In this document: piece after piece, positions 54,801 through 64,000 of the stretch | How the letters are laid out: the number at the start of each line of letters is the position of its first letter | Position numbering within the stretch: position 1 is the stretch's first letter | Notes under the pieces: generated by a model | What the model was told of the DNA's origin: nothing | The model's database searches: none | What the model saw: only the letters and a program-made list of their open reading frames with translations | Assembly: GCA_009823395.1 (NCBI GenBank) | Contig: CM020502.1 | Coordinates: 15,641,444-15,705,443, forward strand | DNA length: 64,000 nt | Source: Thamnaconus septentrionalis | Taxonomy: Eukaryota > Chordata > Actinopteri > Tetraodontiformes > Monacanthidae | Direction of reading: 5' to 3' | Program-made: the position numbers and the translations under genes

Positions 54801-57800
54801 CTGCGCCTCCCGCGGGATCACAGGCAGGCAGCAGGCAGCAGGCAGTGAGTGAGTGAGCGAGCGCTGGCTGGCTGTGTTTACAGCTGCGCCACACAACAAC
54901 AGGTGGCCACGCTGCTCTGTGTGTCACTCCAAGGAAGAGAGGAAACCCACAATGCAGCGCAGCGCAGCTCTGAAGGAGGGGGAAAACATTCTATTTCAGA
55001 ACCTTCAAGTCGTCACCCAGGATTAATCCCAGGCTGCTGCTGCTGCTGCTGCTGCTGGACTGTGAACTGGGGTGTTTTAAACAGTTGAGCTGATAACATG
55101 TGATCACGACTGCGTTTGAAGGCTCAAACTCAGCTGGACTTAAAGATCCAGTGTGTGAAATTTGGTTTGATTTAGGATTGTTATATTGGCAAATACTTTG
55201 CATACTGCCCATAAATACATTAATAAATGTGTATACTCGCAGTACAATGAAAGTAATTTGGCTTTCCTACCCTGTGTATACACTACCAGTCAAAGGTTTG
55301 GACTCACCCTGCGAATTTAATGTCTTTTCTTTTATTCTCATGACTATTGACATTGCAGTTTCTCACTGAAGCCATCAAAACTACATATGAACACACATGG
55401 AATTATGGAGGAAAGAATAAAAGTGTCAAATAACTCAAACATGTTTTAAATTTAAATTCTTCAAAATAGCCACCTTTCGTAAAAACCATATTCAGAGTTA
55501 TTAGAATCAGAATTACATATATCTTGCTCATATATTTGTTGTCTTCAGTATCTGTAGTGTAGAAAGTGGTAAAGAAAAAAAAGCATGAGAAGGTGTGTCC
55601 AAACTTTTGCCTAGTAGTGTACATAGAGCAAGGGTCTTGCTCCTAGTTAGCTGCCATCTTGCGGCACCATTTTTTAATGAAGCCAAGTCTTGACAGTGCC
55701 CTGAATATGAAACGCACTGTCAGGCAGGTCTCCAGGCTTCCTGAAAAATTTTCATCACTGGAACTTTGAATGTTTGGTGTTGTGCAACAAAAATCTGTGT
55801 TGTAAAGGGAAAAAAACCAAAGCAAAAAAACAAACAAACGTCCAACCCAGTGATTTCAGAGCGATCAGCAGTCAGTCATTCTGGGAAATTCATAACACGA
55901 GGTTAACAGGTCAAGTCCTTTTGTTCTGCTTCTTGAAAGGACGTCCGTTATGTCTGAGAATGATGACATGGCCCCGCACCTCGTGGTCCTGCCTCTAACT
56001 GAAACACGTTTCCTGTTTCAAGTCTCTAATTTAAAGAAGGAAGAAAAAGTCCTCTTAGCAATTTTCCTGCTCACATGGGGAAATGAGTCAAGGTTTTGAA
56101 GGAATGTTCCTTTTTCACGATCCTTTGGACATAAGAGTGGAGGATAGAACGACCAAACAAGTCTATAAACCTATGAATGTACTGTATATGTATTCTGCAT
56201 TCATAATTTTAATCAACATGGGTTTACTTAAAGACACTGGTTGTTTGGATAAATGCACTCTGTGGCTATCATTAATTTGCAAACTGCAAATTGCTTACAT
56301 ACACACTAACACTTGCATACATATTTTAGAACCCATTGTGGCCCATCAGTCAAACAGTTTGCCCCCCCGGTGTTGAAGATGGATACGTTTGATTTGATTC
56401 GTCACAAATGTACTTGCAATAGATCTTACTTACTTTGAAACAATATGAAGCCAATTACATTTCTACTGCCATGATATTCATAGTATCACAGCAACCACAA
56501 TCCTTGCCGCGAAGCTCTCGGAAAGACTTTTTGTTATTTCCCAACTGGTTCGCTGCTGCCTCATGCGAAAGACTCCAAACGTCGCTGCACCTGCGAGCGA
56601 TGAGCAGGTTGTTTATCCGTCCCACAAAGCAATCCTGGTCGTTTGCGGCAGGAAAAAAAAAAAGCGTTTGTCGAAGCAGCAGCTGAGCCACATCAGAGCT
56701 CGCGGAGAGACGCAGCCTCGCAGTAAACTCTGTCAAGCTGCCAGAGTTCAGCGGTCGCCCAGCGTTGGCTGATTTATGAGCAACAGTTTATTTTACGACA
56801 GACACCGACACAGTTATTTATAGAGTTCGGTTCTGCGTTTCTGCATAGGAGAAAAAAAACTAAAACTGACCCACCAAAATAAACCGCTGGCCCAAACTTA
56901 TTCAGAGTGAGTAATGCTGAGATCTTCGACTCTAGGGGGCCGTTAACTGCAGGGCTGTCATCTCTTTGCGTGGTTAAAGTATACGTTTAACACTGTAAAT
57001 CTGTCGTCTGCTCAACGTCTGTGAGGGGCCGTCGTTAATGCGTTACGATCTGTCCATCGACGCACAACTTCAAAGAAAAAACCCCCATTACTCAGGGCAA
57101 CAAAGAAGCTAGCGGCGCTCCGTTAGGAGTTACGTAACGATTCAGGAATGAGAACTATGCAGCGGGTTTTTTTTTTTTTTTTTTTGGTTTGGTTTGGTTT
57201 GGCTTGCTTGCCCCTCCCCCCACCCGCCTTTCCCACCTGCTCAGAGTCGGGGGGAGGGGTGGACGAGGGGCCTCCCTTTGGAAAAGTAGCCGGGAGCCGA
57301 GGGAACGGCGTGACTCACGCTAATCTCAGCGGTGACATCAGCGGGCAGACACCTCGGGGTGCAGAGCTTTTACACAGAAAACATCCACTCGGCCCCCCGA
57401 CCCGCCGCTCTCTAAACTGTTTTTCTTTTTTTTTTTTACAACCCGCTTGAACGCACCGCAGAAGGAAGTGGGTTTTTTTTCCCTTCTCCTTGTAGGTCAA
57501 AGGTCACTGTGTGGGGAAAATCCACACGGCTTAATCCGTTAACTTTCCAGGGTTCTTTTGTAGGAGTGCCAGCGAGGCGCACTCACTCCATAGGTATGAA
57601 TCAAAAAGAGTTTTTTCTTACTAATTGAAAAGGTCACTGTGCAAATAGACGGAGGAAGAATCAGGAAGAAAGGCAAACGCAGGTGTTGACTTGAAAATGA
57701 TTGAGACCCAATTCTTTGCCGTGGCCTTTTTTAATGAACGTGTGACCTTTTAAGAAGCTTGGTGCTGGTAATTCAGTGAGGACCAGAATAAAAACTGGGC

Positions 57801-60800
57801 ACTGACAGTTTAGTCTAAGTTGAGAGTTTGGGATCTGAGATCTATGGCACCTTTCTTTTCTAAATCCATTGAAAATCTGTGAATAGTCGCGTGCCGCCTT
57901 CTGACAGTATTGGCAAAGATCCTTCTGTCACATTCGAATCAGGCTCATTACTTTTATTACTTGGTGAGACCACACAAAGTTTCCACTTGAGTGGTGGAAA
58001 CTAGACCTGCTCAAGTTTCCAGACCTGTTCCAGGAATGCCACAAACACGTCTTTTGTTCTTTGCTCCACTTTTGATCAGGAAGTGTTCCTCTGATGAAAC
58101 TGCCACTGCTGCGACATCAACACGAGCTGAGTGGCCGCATGTCGAGTTAGATTCATAAACTACTGCTTTTGTTAAGTGAAGGGGAGCAGTTTCAAGCTGC
58201 TAAGTCGGCCTGATAGATCATCCAGAGGGCAAAACACTGAACCCAAATAACTGCTACCCGCCCTAATACGTGACTGATGGTGTGTTAATGTTTACCCAGC
58301 CTACTGTAAGCCTCCAGTCATAAAAACTTTTATGAATGAATGAGTGAATGTGAAAGTACAGTTAAAGGGCTTTGATCAATCCTGAGGGTAAGAACATGCT
58401 GAAAGACCAATCAAAGCAACATTAAATATAGTTTTTCAACCCTACAATTGTGTTGTACAGAATCAGTATAATGACTCATTGACTTGTGAAGTCGCTGCCA
58501 TTGACAATACTCTTCTGTCTATGTGTGTTAATGGACTACACCTTCGCTTGCTTGCCTGGCACCATCCCATCTGGGTATGCTGGATGAAACAGCGCAGCAT
58601 ATGGTTTGTATTACTGTAAAACCAGTGTGCTAAAGTTTAGCCTCAGAAAGTTTGGGATCAGCTCAGGGCAATTTTCTTTGAGGGATCAGTTTTCAGAGGA
58701 AACCAGGCGTTTTGGTGTCAGACTGGAAACAAAGGGACAAACTTGCTATTTACTACTGAGACATGTTAACAATTGCAATGAACCCGTTTTGTTGGAACAA
58801 ACGCAACCACAAAGGTACGCTTGACTAACCTCCCAATTGACTAATAAAACCAATTGGTACTTCCTGCCTGCGGTTCACGCTCAGTCCTTTTTTCAGAGCA
58901 AAACCTTGTATTTTCACACAGCAGTTGGAGTTAGGCAGAGTTAGGCAGGAAAGGAACAATTCTCCCCAAATGATATCAGCGGAAATTTCCAAACGAGCAA
59001 ACTGACCGAAGAAGTGCTATTTTTTTTTTTTTTTTTATTGGACCTGAATTCCCCCACCATGATCAACGCTGTGAATTCCAGATCCCTCTGCAGAGGATTC
59101 CTGGAAGAAAGTGCAGCAAAAAGAAAATTTAAAGCTTAACCTTCCTTGTTCTTTTCAATGTGACCCGAAACAGGGTGGAGTGACCCAGGGAGCCGTCTCT
59201 ATATATAATAAAAAACAGCAGCGTAAATGTCTGCGGTGACTGTGCCACGGTCGCGTTGCATCATCAAAGCCCCGCTATAAGTCGACCCGTTTGCCGCTGA
59301 GGTCATGTGACCTCACATGTGGAAGCGGCAGCTTTTGCCTTTTTTCGAGAAAGTGTTGCTTTTTACGACACCGCCGACATGAATCTCGCAGGCAGGAGTT
59401 GAAACACTGGAAACACCCAAACACCCCTTCCCACTGCTCTCTGAAGTAGCGGCTCGCTGCTCTTTCTCAACTTCCATTAAACAAGGTCCATGCGTTGTCC
59501 TCAGCCCACAAAAAAAAAAAAAAAAAAAATCTGGGGGAAAAAACAAACACATGAAAGGGCTTTTTGGAAATATACTGAGCGAGAGATCAGCAATAAAAAA
59601 AAAGACTTTGGCGAAAGAAAAACATCCCCAGGCGGCGCGGCACAGTCATGTATTTTGGCAAGAGTAAACAGCTGCGAGAGCAGGACAGCTCAGCATAATC
59701 AAGGGCCCGAAGACGCAAGAGGCGACTCGGCTTTCCCACTCACGCACCCAGCAGCAGTTTCCGCCCCAGATTGTCGGACGCAGCGCGGGAGTGTTGCAAT
59801 TTCCTGTTTTCTCCTGACGTGTAATAAAAAAGAACGGCTGGGCCGAAGGCGTCTGTGCCCAATTTCGAGCCCGGTGAACTTCTGAGCAGATGTTAATGAC
59901 GCTCGGCTGGATGTTGTGGTCGAGTATCAGCTTCGTCGGAAACCAGCAACCTCAGCAGAAAAATGACTGTCCGGAAAGAAAAAAAAAAAGCTGCAAAAGA
60001 AGTCCTTTTAGGACTTTTAGCTGTGGGAGCTGAATGGAGACGCAGGTGCCAAGTGCAAGTCACCACACACACGTTCTTTTCTTAATGTATTATTCAGCCG
60101 AGACCGCGTCCGCAGCTCGTACAGTGCGGCTATGACAGGGGAGGGCAAACTTTTTGACTGGTGGGGCCACAGCAGGTTCGAAAATGCGACAGAGGGGCCG
60201 GAGCAGCAGCAGATGGATGGAGTGTTTCGGTAAGTCACCTCATAGAAGGAAAAACTATATCATGGGATGTGTAGAAAACGTTACAACAGCGTTACAACAA
60301 AACCAATGCCTTTGAAGCCCCATGATTTTTAGCTCTTTGTCGAAACGACTCTTAAAACACTGAAAAAATGGATAAAATACAGCTATTTTATGGCTTAGTT
60401 AAAGTTAACATCATTTCTTCAAGTTCAGCGGGCCGGATTAAAAAGCTTAATAGGCCGCATATGGCCCCGAGCCATAGTTTGCCCATGCCTGTTCTGTGAC
60501 TAAGACTGGAGAATGCAAACACCTGCTTGCCGAGGGCGACGCTTGAAGAGACACAAAAACAGAAGCTGTCAAAACGATCCTTGAAAAACAGTTTCAAGAA
60601 GGTTCCTTGTCCTGTTGCTGCCGTTCTTGTTGTTAGATGTGCCAGGGGGGAAAAAAAATCCCTGAATTCATCGAAAGCAGAGTGCGCGGGTTGCGATGAT
60701 GAGCGCATGTTGAATAAAACTGATGGCATCGCCGACGCCACGACAAAACAGCTCCAGTTTGCGTCCCCTCATCTGGCCCCCGGCATGTGACTGCAGCTGT

Positions 60801-62892
60801 GTCAACCCACGACAGCTGCTGCTGCTCCGAGCTTCTCCTCAAGTACCGACACGTCGCCCGCCGCCTCTCCGGGGGACGTGACGGGGAACGCGTGCGTTAA
60901 TTGTTTTCTGGCGGCGCCGCAGACGGGCAAGCGAGTGAAAACTCGACCATCCAGGATCTCGAACGTTCTGAAAGTTGACCCGCTTAATTCTACGTTAACG
61001 CTCTTGATTGTATTACGAGAGCGTCGGCTTTGTAGTAAGTCAAGCCACATGCTGTGCTGTTTAATCCGACAGGCCACAGGCACACGCTCTGCGTTCTGTT
61101 TGTTGTGGCGTCCACATATTGGGAAGACCGTCCTCGAAGGGGACAGAACAAAAACCTGGTTCAGGTTTCTGACAACGTTTTGCTTCTACTCCCTACATTT
61201 GGACACAAATATCTGTACTTTGTACTGATTACATTAGAAAAACATGCTTGTTACTTTTGTCTTTCAAAGATGCAAAGTCTGCTCAAAGTAATTCACTTAA
61301 GATTATAGTCGCGGTTGGTTGAAGTGGAGCTTTTTGAACGACGCTGTTGTGATATTTTAGAGGGAAATCATTTCAGAGTACCTCGGGGTCACTGTTGACT
61401 GTAGACATGTTAAAAATAACATTGGTTATCTTAACTAAAAGTGTAAACATCCAATTATAGCTCACTGGTCACAGCTATCATTGATTACACTTTAGTTGTG
61501 CTCCAGTTGAAAAAGAAAAAATCTATAGTCTTGACTGTACTAAAGCATTTTCATCTTTGCAAAATTATCAACTAAGATAAAGGAGTTTATTGTATCTGCA
61601 TTTTTACTGTTCACTTTAGTACATTTCACAAACTGTACTTCCATACTTCTACTTGTCTGAAGGAGTTGAATCAGTACTTTTACTTTGACCAGAGTATTTT
61701 TCTTTGGCCACACTTGCACTGAAGCGCGAACACTTTTTGCCTCCTCTGGTGTCAGACATGACAAACACACGTTGTTGCCGCGTCACTGCTGCGCTCTCTG
61801 GATTTCCACGTCGGGGCCCCTCGGCAGCGTTGAGCAATGACACTCTCTCCCTGACACACGAACCCTCTCCAGATAGTGAGAGTGCAAGATTTCATTAAAG
61901 TAAGTGCTGCCGCGGATGTGCAACGATGACATCACGGTCTGCCTGGCCCCTGACTCATGCCTGCCTCTCATCTCTGCCGCAGGGCTCAGCTAACGGCTTC
62001 TGCCGTCGTTTTAGTCACCCAGGCTTGCCCCCACGCCCCCGCCACCACCACCACCCGGCCATGAGTCGGTAATTGGCTGCCCCCCCCCCCGACACACCAT
62101 CACCTGCAGCGTCCGCTCCGCCGCCGGGGGAAGTGGGTCACGGAACTTTCCGAGTGGCCGTAGAGCGAGACGTCGGAACTAGTCAAGGTTGAGTCGCACT
62201 TACGCTAGACGGTCAGGCTGGCAGTTCAATCAGCCCCGCGAAAAAGAAACACTCGTAAAATGACTTGTGCCCTGGAGACATCAGCTAATTACCTACATCT
62301 AAAAAATGCTTAGCTTTACACAGCGCAGGCACATAGGAACTCAAGTTTGACGGCAACAGGATAAATCTCGAGGGAAAAGCGCTGCTTTGCGTTGATATCT
62401 GCAAAGGTGAATGATCCGTCTGCACACGTTTCTGTCACGTTCAAGCGGGGGCAAAAAAAAAAATACCAGGCAGCCAGACTGTAAGTGTCGATGCCAGAGA
62501 AGGAGCGAGTCAATAGGCTATCAATAAAAGGAGCAGCCCTTTACGACCCGACCCGACCCGACCCGACATGACATGACGTGACAGCAAGCTCTCATTCAAA
62601 CTCAGGACTCTAATCACCTCCAGTTGGCGGCGCACGCAATAAAAGTCACATGGTTACCCATTCATTCATTCATTCATTCATTCATTCAACAACTCACTCA
62701 CGCAGTCAAACTCACCTGGGCTACGACTTAAAGTAGCGAGCACGTGTAGTGGAGCTCCCTCCCTCCCTCCCCTCTCTTCGCCACCACACATAAACAGTCC
62801 CAGACACACACACACACAAACACACACACACACGCTTTCACTAGCAATGGGGGGAAAAAATACAAGAGGTATGATAAACACTTACTTTTCAT
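51846..62892 (-). CDS. il11: Interleukin-11
   Basis: Exons: 62886-62892 (tentative, ATG AAA A before GTAAGT), 54432-54595, 53141-53236, 52893-53060, 51846-52015. The first four join in frame to MKIIHDSAPCFLHLLLLADL (signal peptide), then helix A (MIHQVDQLAAFAKQLHGL), VDHNLTDLPHIEERAQDFSS (like human DHNLDSLPTLAMSAGAL), helix B (LSKLYVHVQVYRLYVGWLKE) and helix C (AAQHVNTHLRHLSDLLSSSL). IL-11 is a secreted four-helix gp130 cytokine. Exon 5 encodes a clear helix D (SVEISERLQLFCRWSKRTLR) ending at TAA 51846-51848, but the frame from the strong exon 4 donor meets TGA at 51950-51952 instead, giving 166 residues. A one-base discrepancy lies at or after the junction. The neighbouring SBK-like kinase supports the identity. 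il11a versus il11b is not resolved. Confidence 0.78.
52080..52810. repeat. Foldback cluster of TTTCGAGATTAAAG-type repeats in il11 intron 4
   Basis: Two regions, 52130-52330 and 52490-52800, are packed with variants of TTTCGAGATTAAAGTTGAAA in both orientations. A conserved 40-bp module (CTGTGCGCACAGGTCTCGTG, then ATGTCCTTCC) occurs at 52248-52287, inverted at 52432-52470 and direct at 52739-52778. This looks like two or three copies of one MITE inserted head to head. Confidence 0.7.
53761..53774 (+). promoter_or_regulatory. CTCF-like site in il11 intron 2
   Basis: CCACCAGAGGGCAT matches the vertebrate CTCF core at 13 of 14 positions by eye. Single matches occur by chance and in repeats. Confidence 0.35.
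55281..55619 (+). mobile_element. Tc1/mariner-type MITE, 339 bp
   Basis: Terminal inverted repeats CACTACCAGTCAAAGGTTTG and CAAACTTTTGCCTAGTAGTG, flanked by TA on both sides, the expected target duplication. The interior is AT-rich and non-coding. Confidence 0.75.
56330..56372 (+). repeat. Terminal fragment of the repeat at 33650-34043
   Basis: ACCCATTGTGGCCCATCAGT then CAAACAGTTTGCCC, near-identical to 33990-34027. Confidence 0.65.
60132..60500 (-). mobile_element. Non-autonomous DNA-transposon-like repeat, copy B (inverted)
   Basis: Reverse orientation to 33650-34043: GCAAACTTTTTGACTGGTGG at the left, AGCAGCAGCAGATGGATGGA near 60200, and GCATATGGCCCCGAGCCATA before GTTTGCCCATGCC at the right. 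Confidence 0.65.
61180..61710 (+). repeat. Dispersed AGTACTTTT-type repeat, copy 4
   Basis: CACAAATATCTGTACTTTGT, GAAGTGGAGCTTTTTGAACG, TTTTAGAGGGAAATCATTTC and GTTGAATCAGTACTTTTACT match the other copies in order. Confidence 0.6.
62547..62580. repeat. (CCGAC)n / (ATGAC)n short tandem repeats
   Basis: Four or more CCGAC units followed by ATGAC-like units. Confidence 0.85.
62659..62688. repeat. (ATTC)n microsatellite
   Basis: Seven tetranucleotide units. Confidence 0.9.
62804..62833. repeat. (CA)n microsatellite
   Basis: CA block broken by one AAA, just inside the tentative il11 intron 1. Confidence 0.85.
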
Positions 62893-63001
62893 CTTTATCT
62901 TGACGAGGTAAACAAAAAAATACTCCCTTCTGGGTCCTCGGCGCTGTGTGTGTATGTGATAGTGTACGCTTGTGTGTTTGTGTGGGGCAAATGTAAAAAG
63001 T

Positions 63002-63039
63002 CCCTTTTATAGACAGAGTATGACACATCACCTGAGTCA
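63002..63039 (-). promoter_or_regulatory. il11 core promoter: TATA box and AP-1 site
   Basis: On the - strand TCTATAAAAGGG (63002-63013) is a strong TATA box about 110 bp before the ATG at 62892, placing transcription start near 62975. A perfect AP-1 site TGACTCA (63033-63039) lies about 20 bp further upstream within TGATGACTCAGGTGATG. AP-1 sites are established drivers of the human IL11 promoter. This supports, but does not prove, the tentative first exon. Confidence 0.5.
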
Positions 63040-63075
63040 TCAGGCTGCTGCTGGACAGCTTCCCGTCCTCTGAAC

Positions 63076-63110
63076 ACCCCCCCCCCACCACCACCACCAC
63101 CACCACCACT
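63076..63110. repeat. C-run and (ACC)n repeat
   Basis: Nine or ten Cs followed by about eight ACC units, immediately upstream of the presumed il11 promoter. Confidence 0.9.
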
Positions 63111-63185
63111 CCGCCCCCCATCTGATAAAGCTCCTCTCAAGTCTTTGTGAAAAAGGGATTCAATACTCAGTGATCACAAGTGGGA

Positions 63186-63227
63186 AAAAGAAAGAAAGAA
63201 AGAGAAAAAGAGAGAAAGAAAGAAATG
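63186..63227. repeat. (GAAA)n purine-rich repeat
   Basis: Imperfect GAAA/GAGA units. Confidence 0.85.
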
Positions 63228-64000
63228 AAACAATAAACAGAAACGTGAGAAATTCTCCTCTGCCCTGCCAGCCCCCTTTTGGAAGCAAACAGCTCAAGCA
63301 GTTCTTACTTATTTGTGTGATTATTTCACACGCAAAGTCCGGGTTTGGTGTCGAGAACGTTTGAAATGGGAGGGTTCATTGAACAACTGAGGTTTAAACA
63401 AAAGTGACAGGTGATAAACTGCAGCGCAAAGAGCCTCCGCATCCTTCACAGCGCCAGAAAATGAAACTGAAGCGAACCCCTTAAGTTCCGGCTGCCACAT
63501 GAGCAAGCGTGAGCCAGCAATTCAAAAGCCAGCTACGACATAACCTTCATGTGTTATTGCTGCTTTGTCGGATGTACTTGCCAAGTAGGGGAAAGGAAAT
63601 GTTATACGTGTTCCTCCTTTTTTTTGAATGATGCAACATCGGTGTCGAGGCGGAGAGAAAGTTATCTATGAGGCGACAGCAAGGAAACCGCTGAATCACC
63701 CATCAATGAAAAAATGAAACATTTCCTGGTGACCCATGTGTGAAAGGAGACTGCCTAATGCAATTGTCGGCTGTACATTATTTTCAAAGGGGGGTAATCT
63801 TTTCAGGTTTGGCTCGCCCGTTCACATCTGTTCTGTTTTAGCACCGCCTCCTAATCATCCATGTAGGAAATGCACTCTGCATAAATGAAAGACAAAACAT
63901 CTTATTGGAACGTGTTGTGTATAAATATGTTGTTTTGAGGGCACGAGGTCAAGAGGCGAGTCCTCCACGCCACTACCCACCACAAGGGGTCATCACAAGT
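63228..64000. other. Right-hand edge, nothing recognised
   Basis: Far upstream flank of il11. No open frame with recognisable composition, and no repeat I could name. Confidence 0.5.

Larger units (their letters stand above)
54596..62885 (-). other. Large first intron of il11 (tentative)
   Basis: 8.3 kb with no other gene recognised. It contains the Tc1-like MITE 55281-55619, an hAT-like fragment 56330-56372, the copy at 60132-60500, the AGTACTT repeat 61180-61710, and GC-rich patches at about 54700-54960, 57200-57420, 59270-59900 and 60800-60960. Those patches carry open frames on both strands without domain-like sequence and could be enhancers or an alternative promoter. Confidence 0.4.

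Noticed and set aside
54637..54927. 96-residue - strand frame and nearby GC-rich DNA as il11 first exon
   Set aside because: ATG codons here meet stops before any donor in the required phase; the 62886 exon fits phase and promoter signals better, though this remains open.

Overview
The window looks like nuclear DNA from a teleost fish. It has vertebrate-type split genes with short exons and GT/AG introns, many dinucleotide and tetranucleotide microsatellites, and several compact fish-style dispersed repeats (tRNA-headed SINEs, Tc1-like and foldback MITEs). The species cannot be named from the sequence alone. I traced six complete or near-complete genes and one gene tail by following reading frame and phase across splice junctions.

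Layout from left to right: (1) the last exon of an unidentified membrane protein, + strand, 478-641. (2) A visinin/recoverin calcium sensor, + strand, 6450-7582. (3) A GSG1L2-like four-pass membrane protein of the claudin/GSG1 family, - strand, 11574-15667, with an unusual Met/Gly-rich tail. (4) A divergent epsin-type ENTH protein, - strand, 21693-27995, with about 29 DPF motifs and no recognisable UIM. (5) NECAP1-like adaptin-ear-binding protein, + strand, 29550-35343. (6) An SBK-family serine/threonine kinase, - strand, 43649-49069. (7) Interleukin-11, - strand, 51846-62892, with an apparent frame conflict before helix D. The remaining sequence is introns, intergenic DNA and repeats.

How the genes relate: the epsin-like gene and NECAP lie head to head across roughly 600 bp. 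Both families bind the AP-2 adaptor appendage during clathrin-mediated endocytosis, the epsin through DPF/DPW motifs and NECAP through WxxF motifs, so a shared promoter is plausible. The kinase and IL-11 are neighbours as in human 19q13.42 (SBK2/SBK3 and IL11, with EPN1 nearby). Visinin/recoverin beside GSG1L2 recalls human 17p13.1 (RCVRN, GLP2R, GSG1L2). These human positions are from memory; the join of the two blocks is an inference.

The observations most worth following up are the DPF-array epsin without UIMs and its head-to-head NECAP partner, the il11 exon 4/5 frame conflict, the distant il11 first exon with TATA and AP-1 sites, and several long hairpin or foldback elements.
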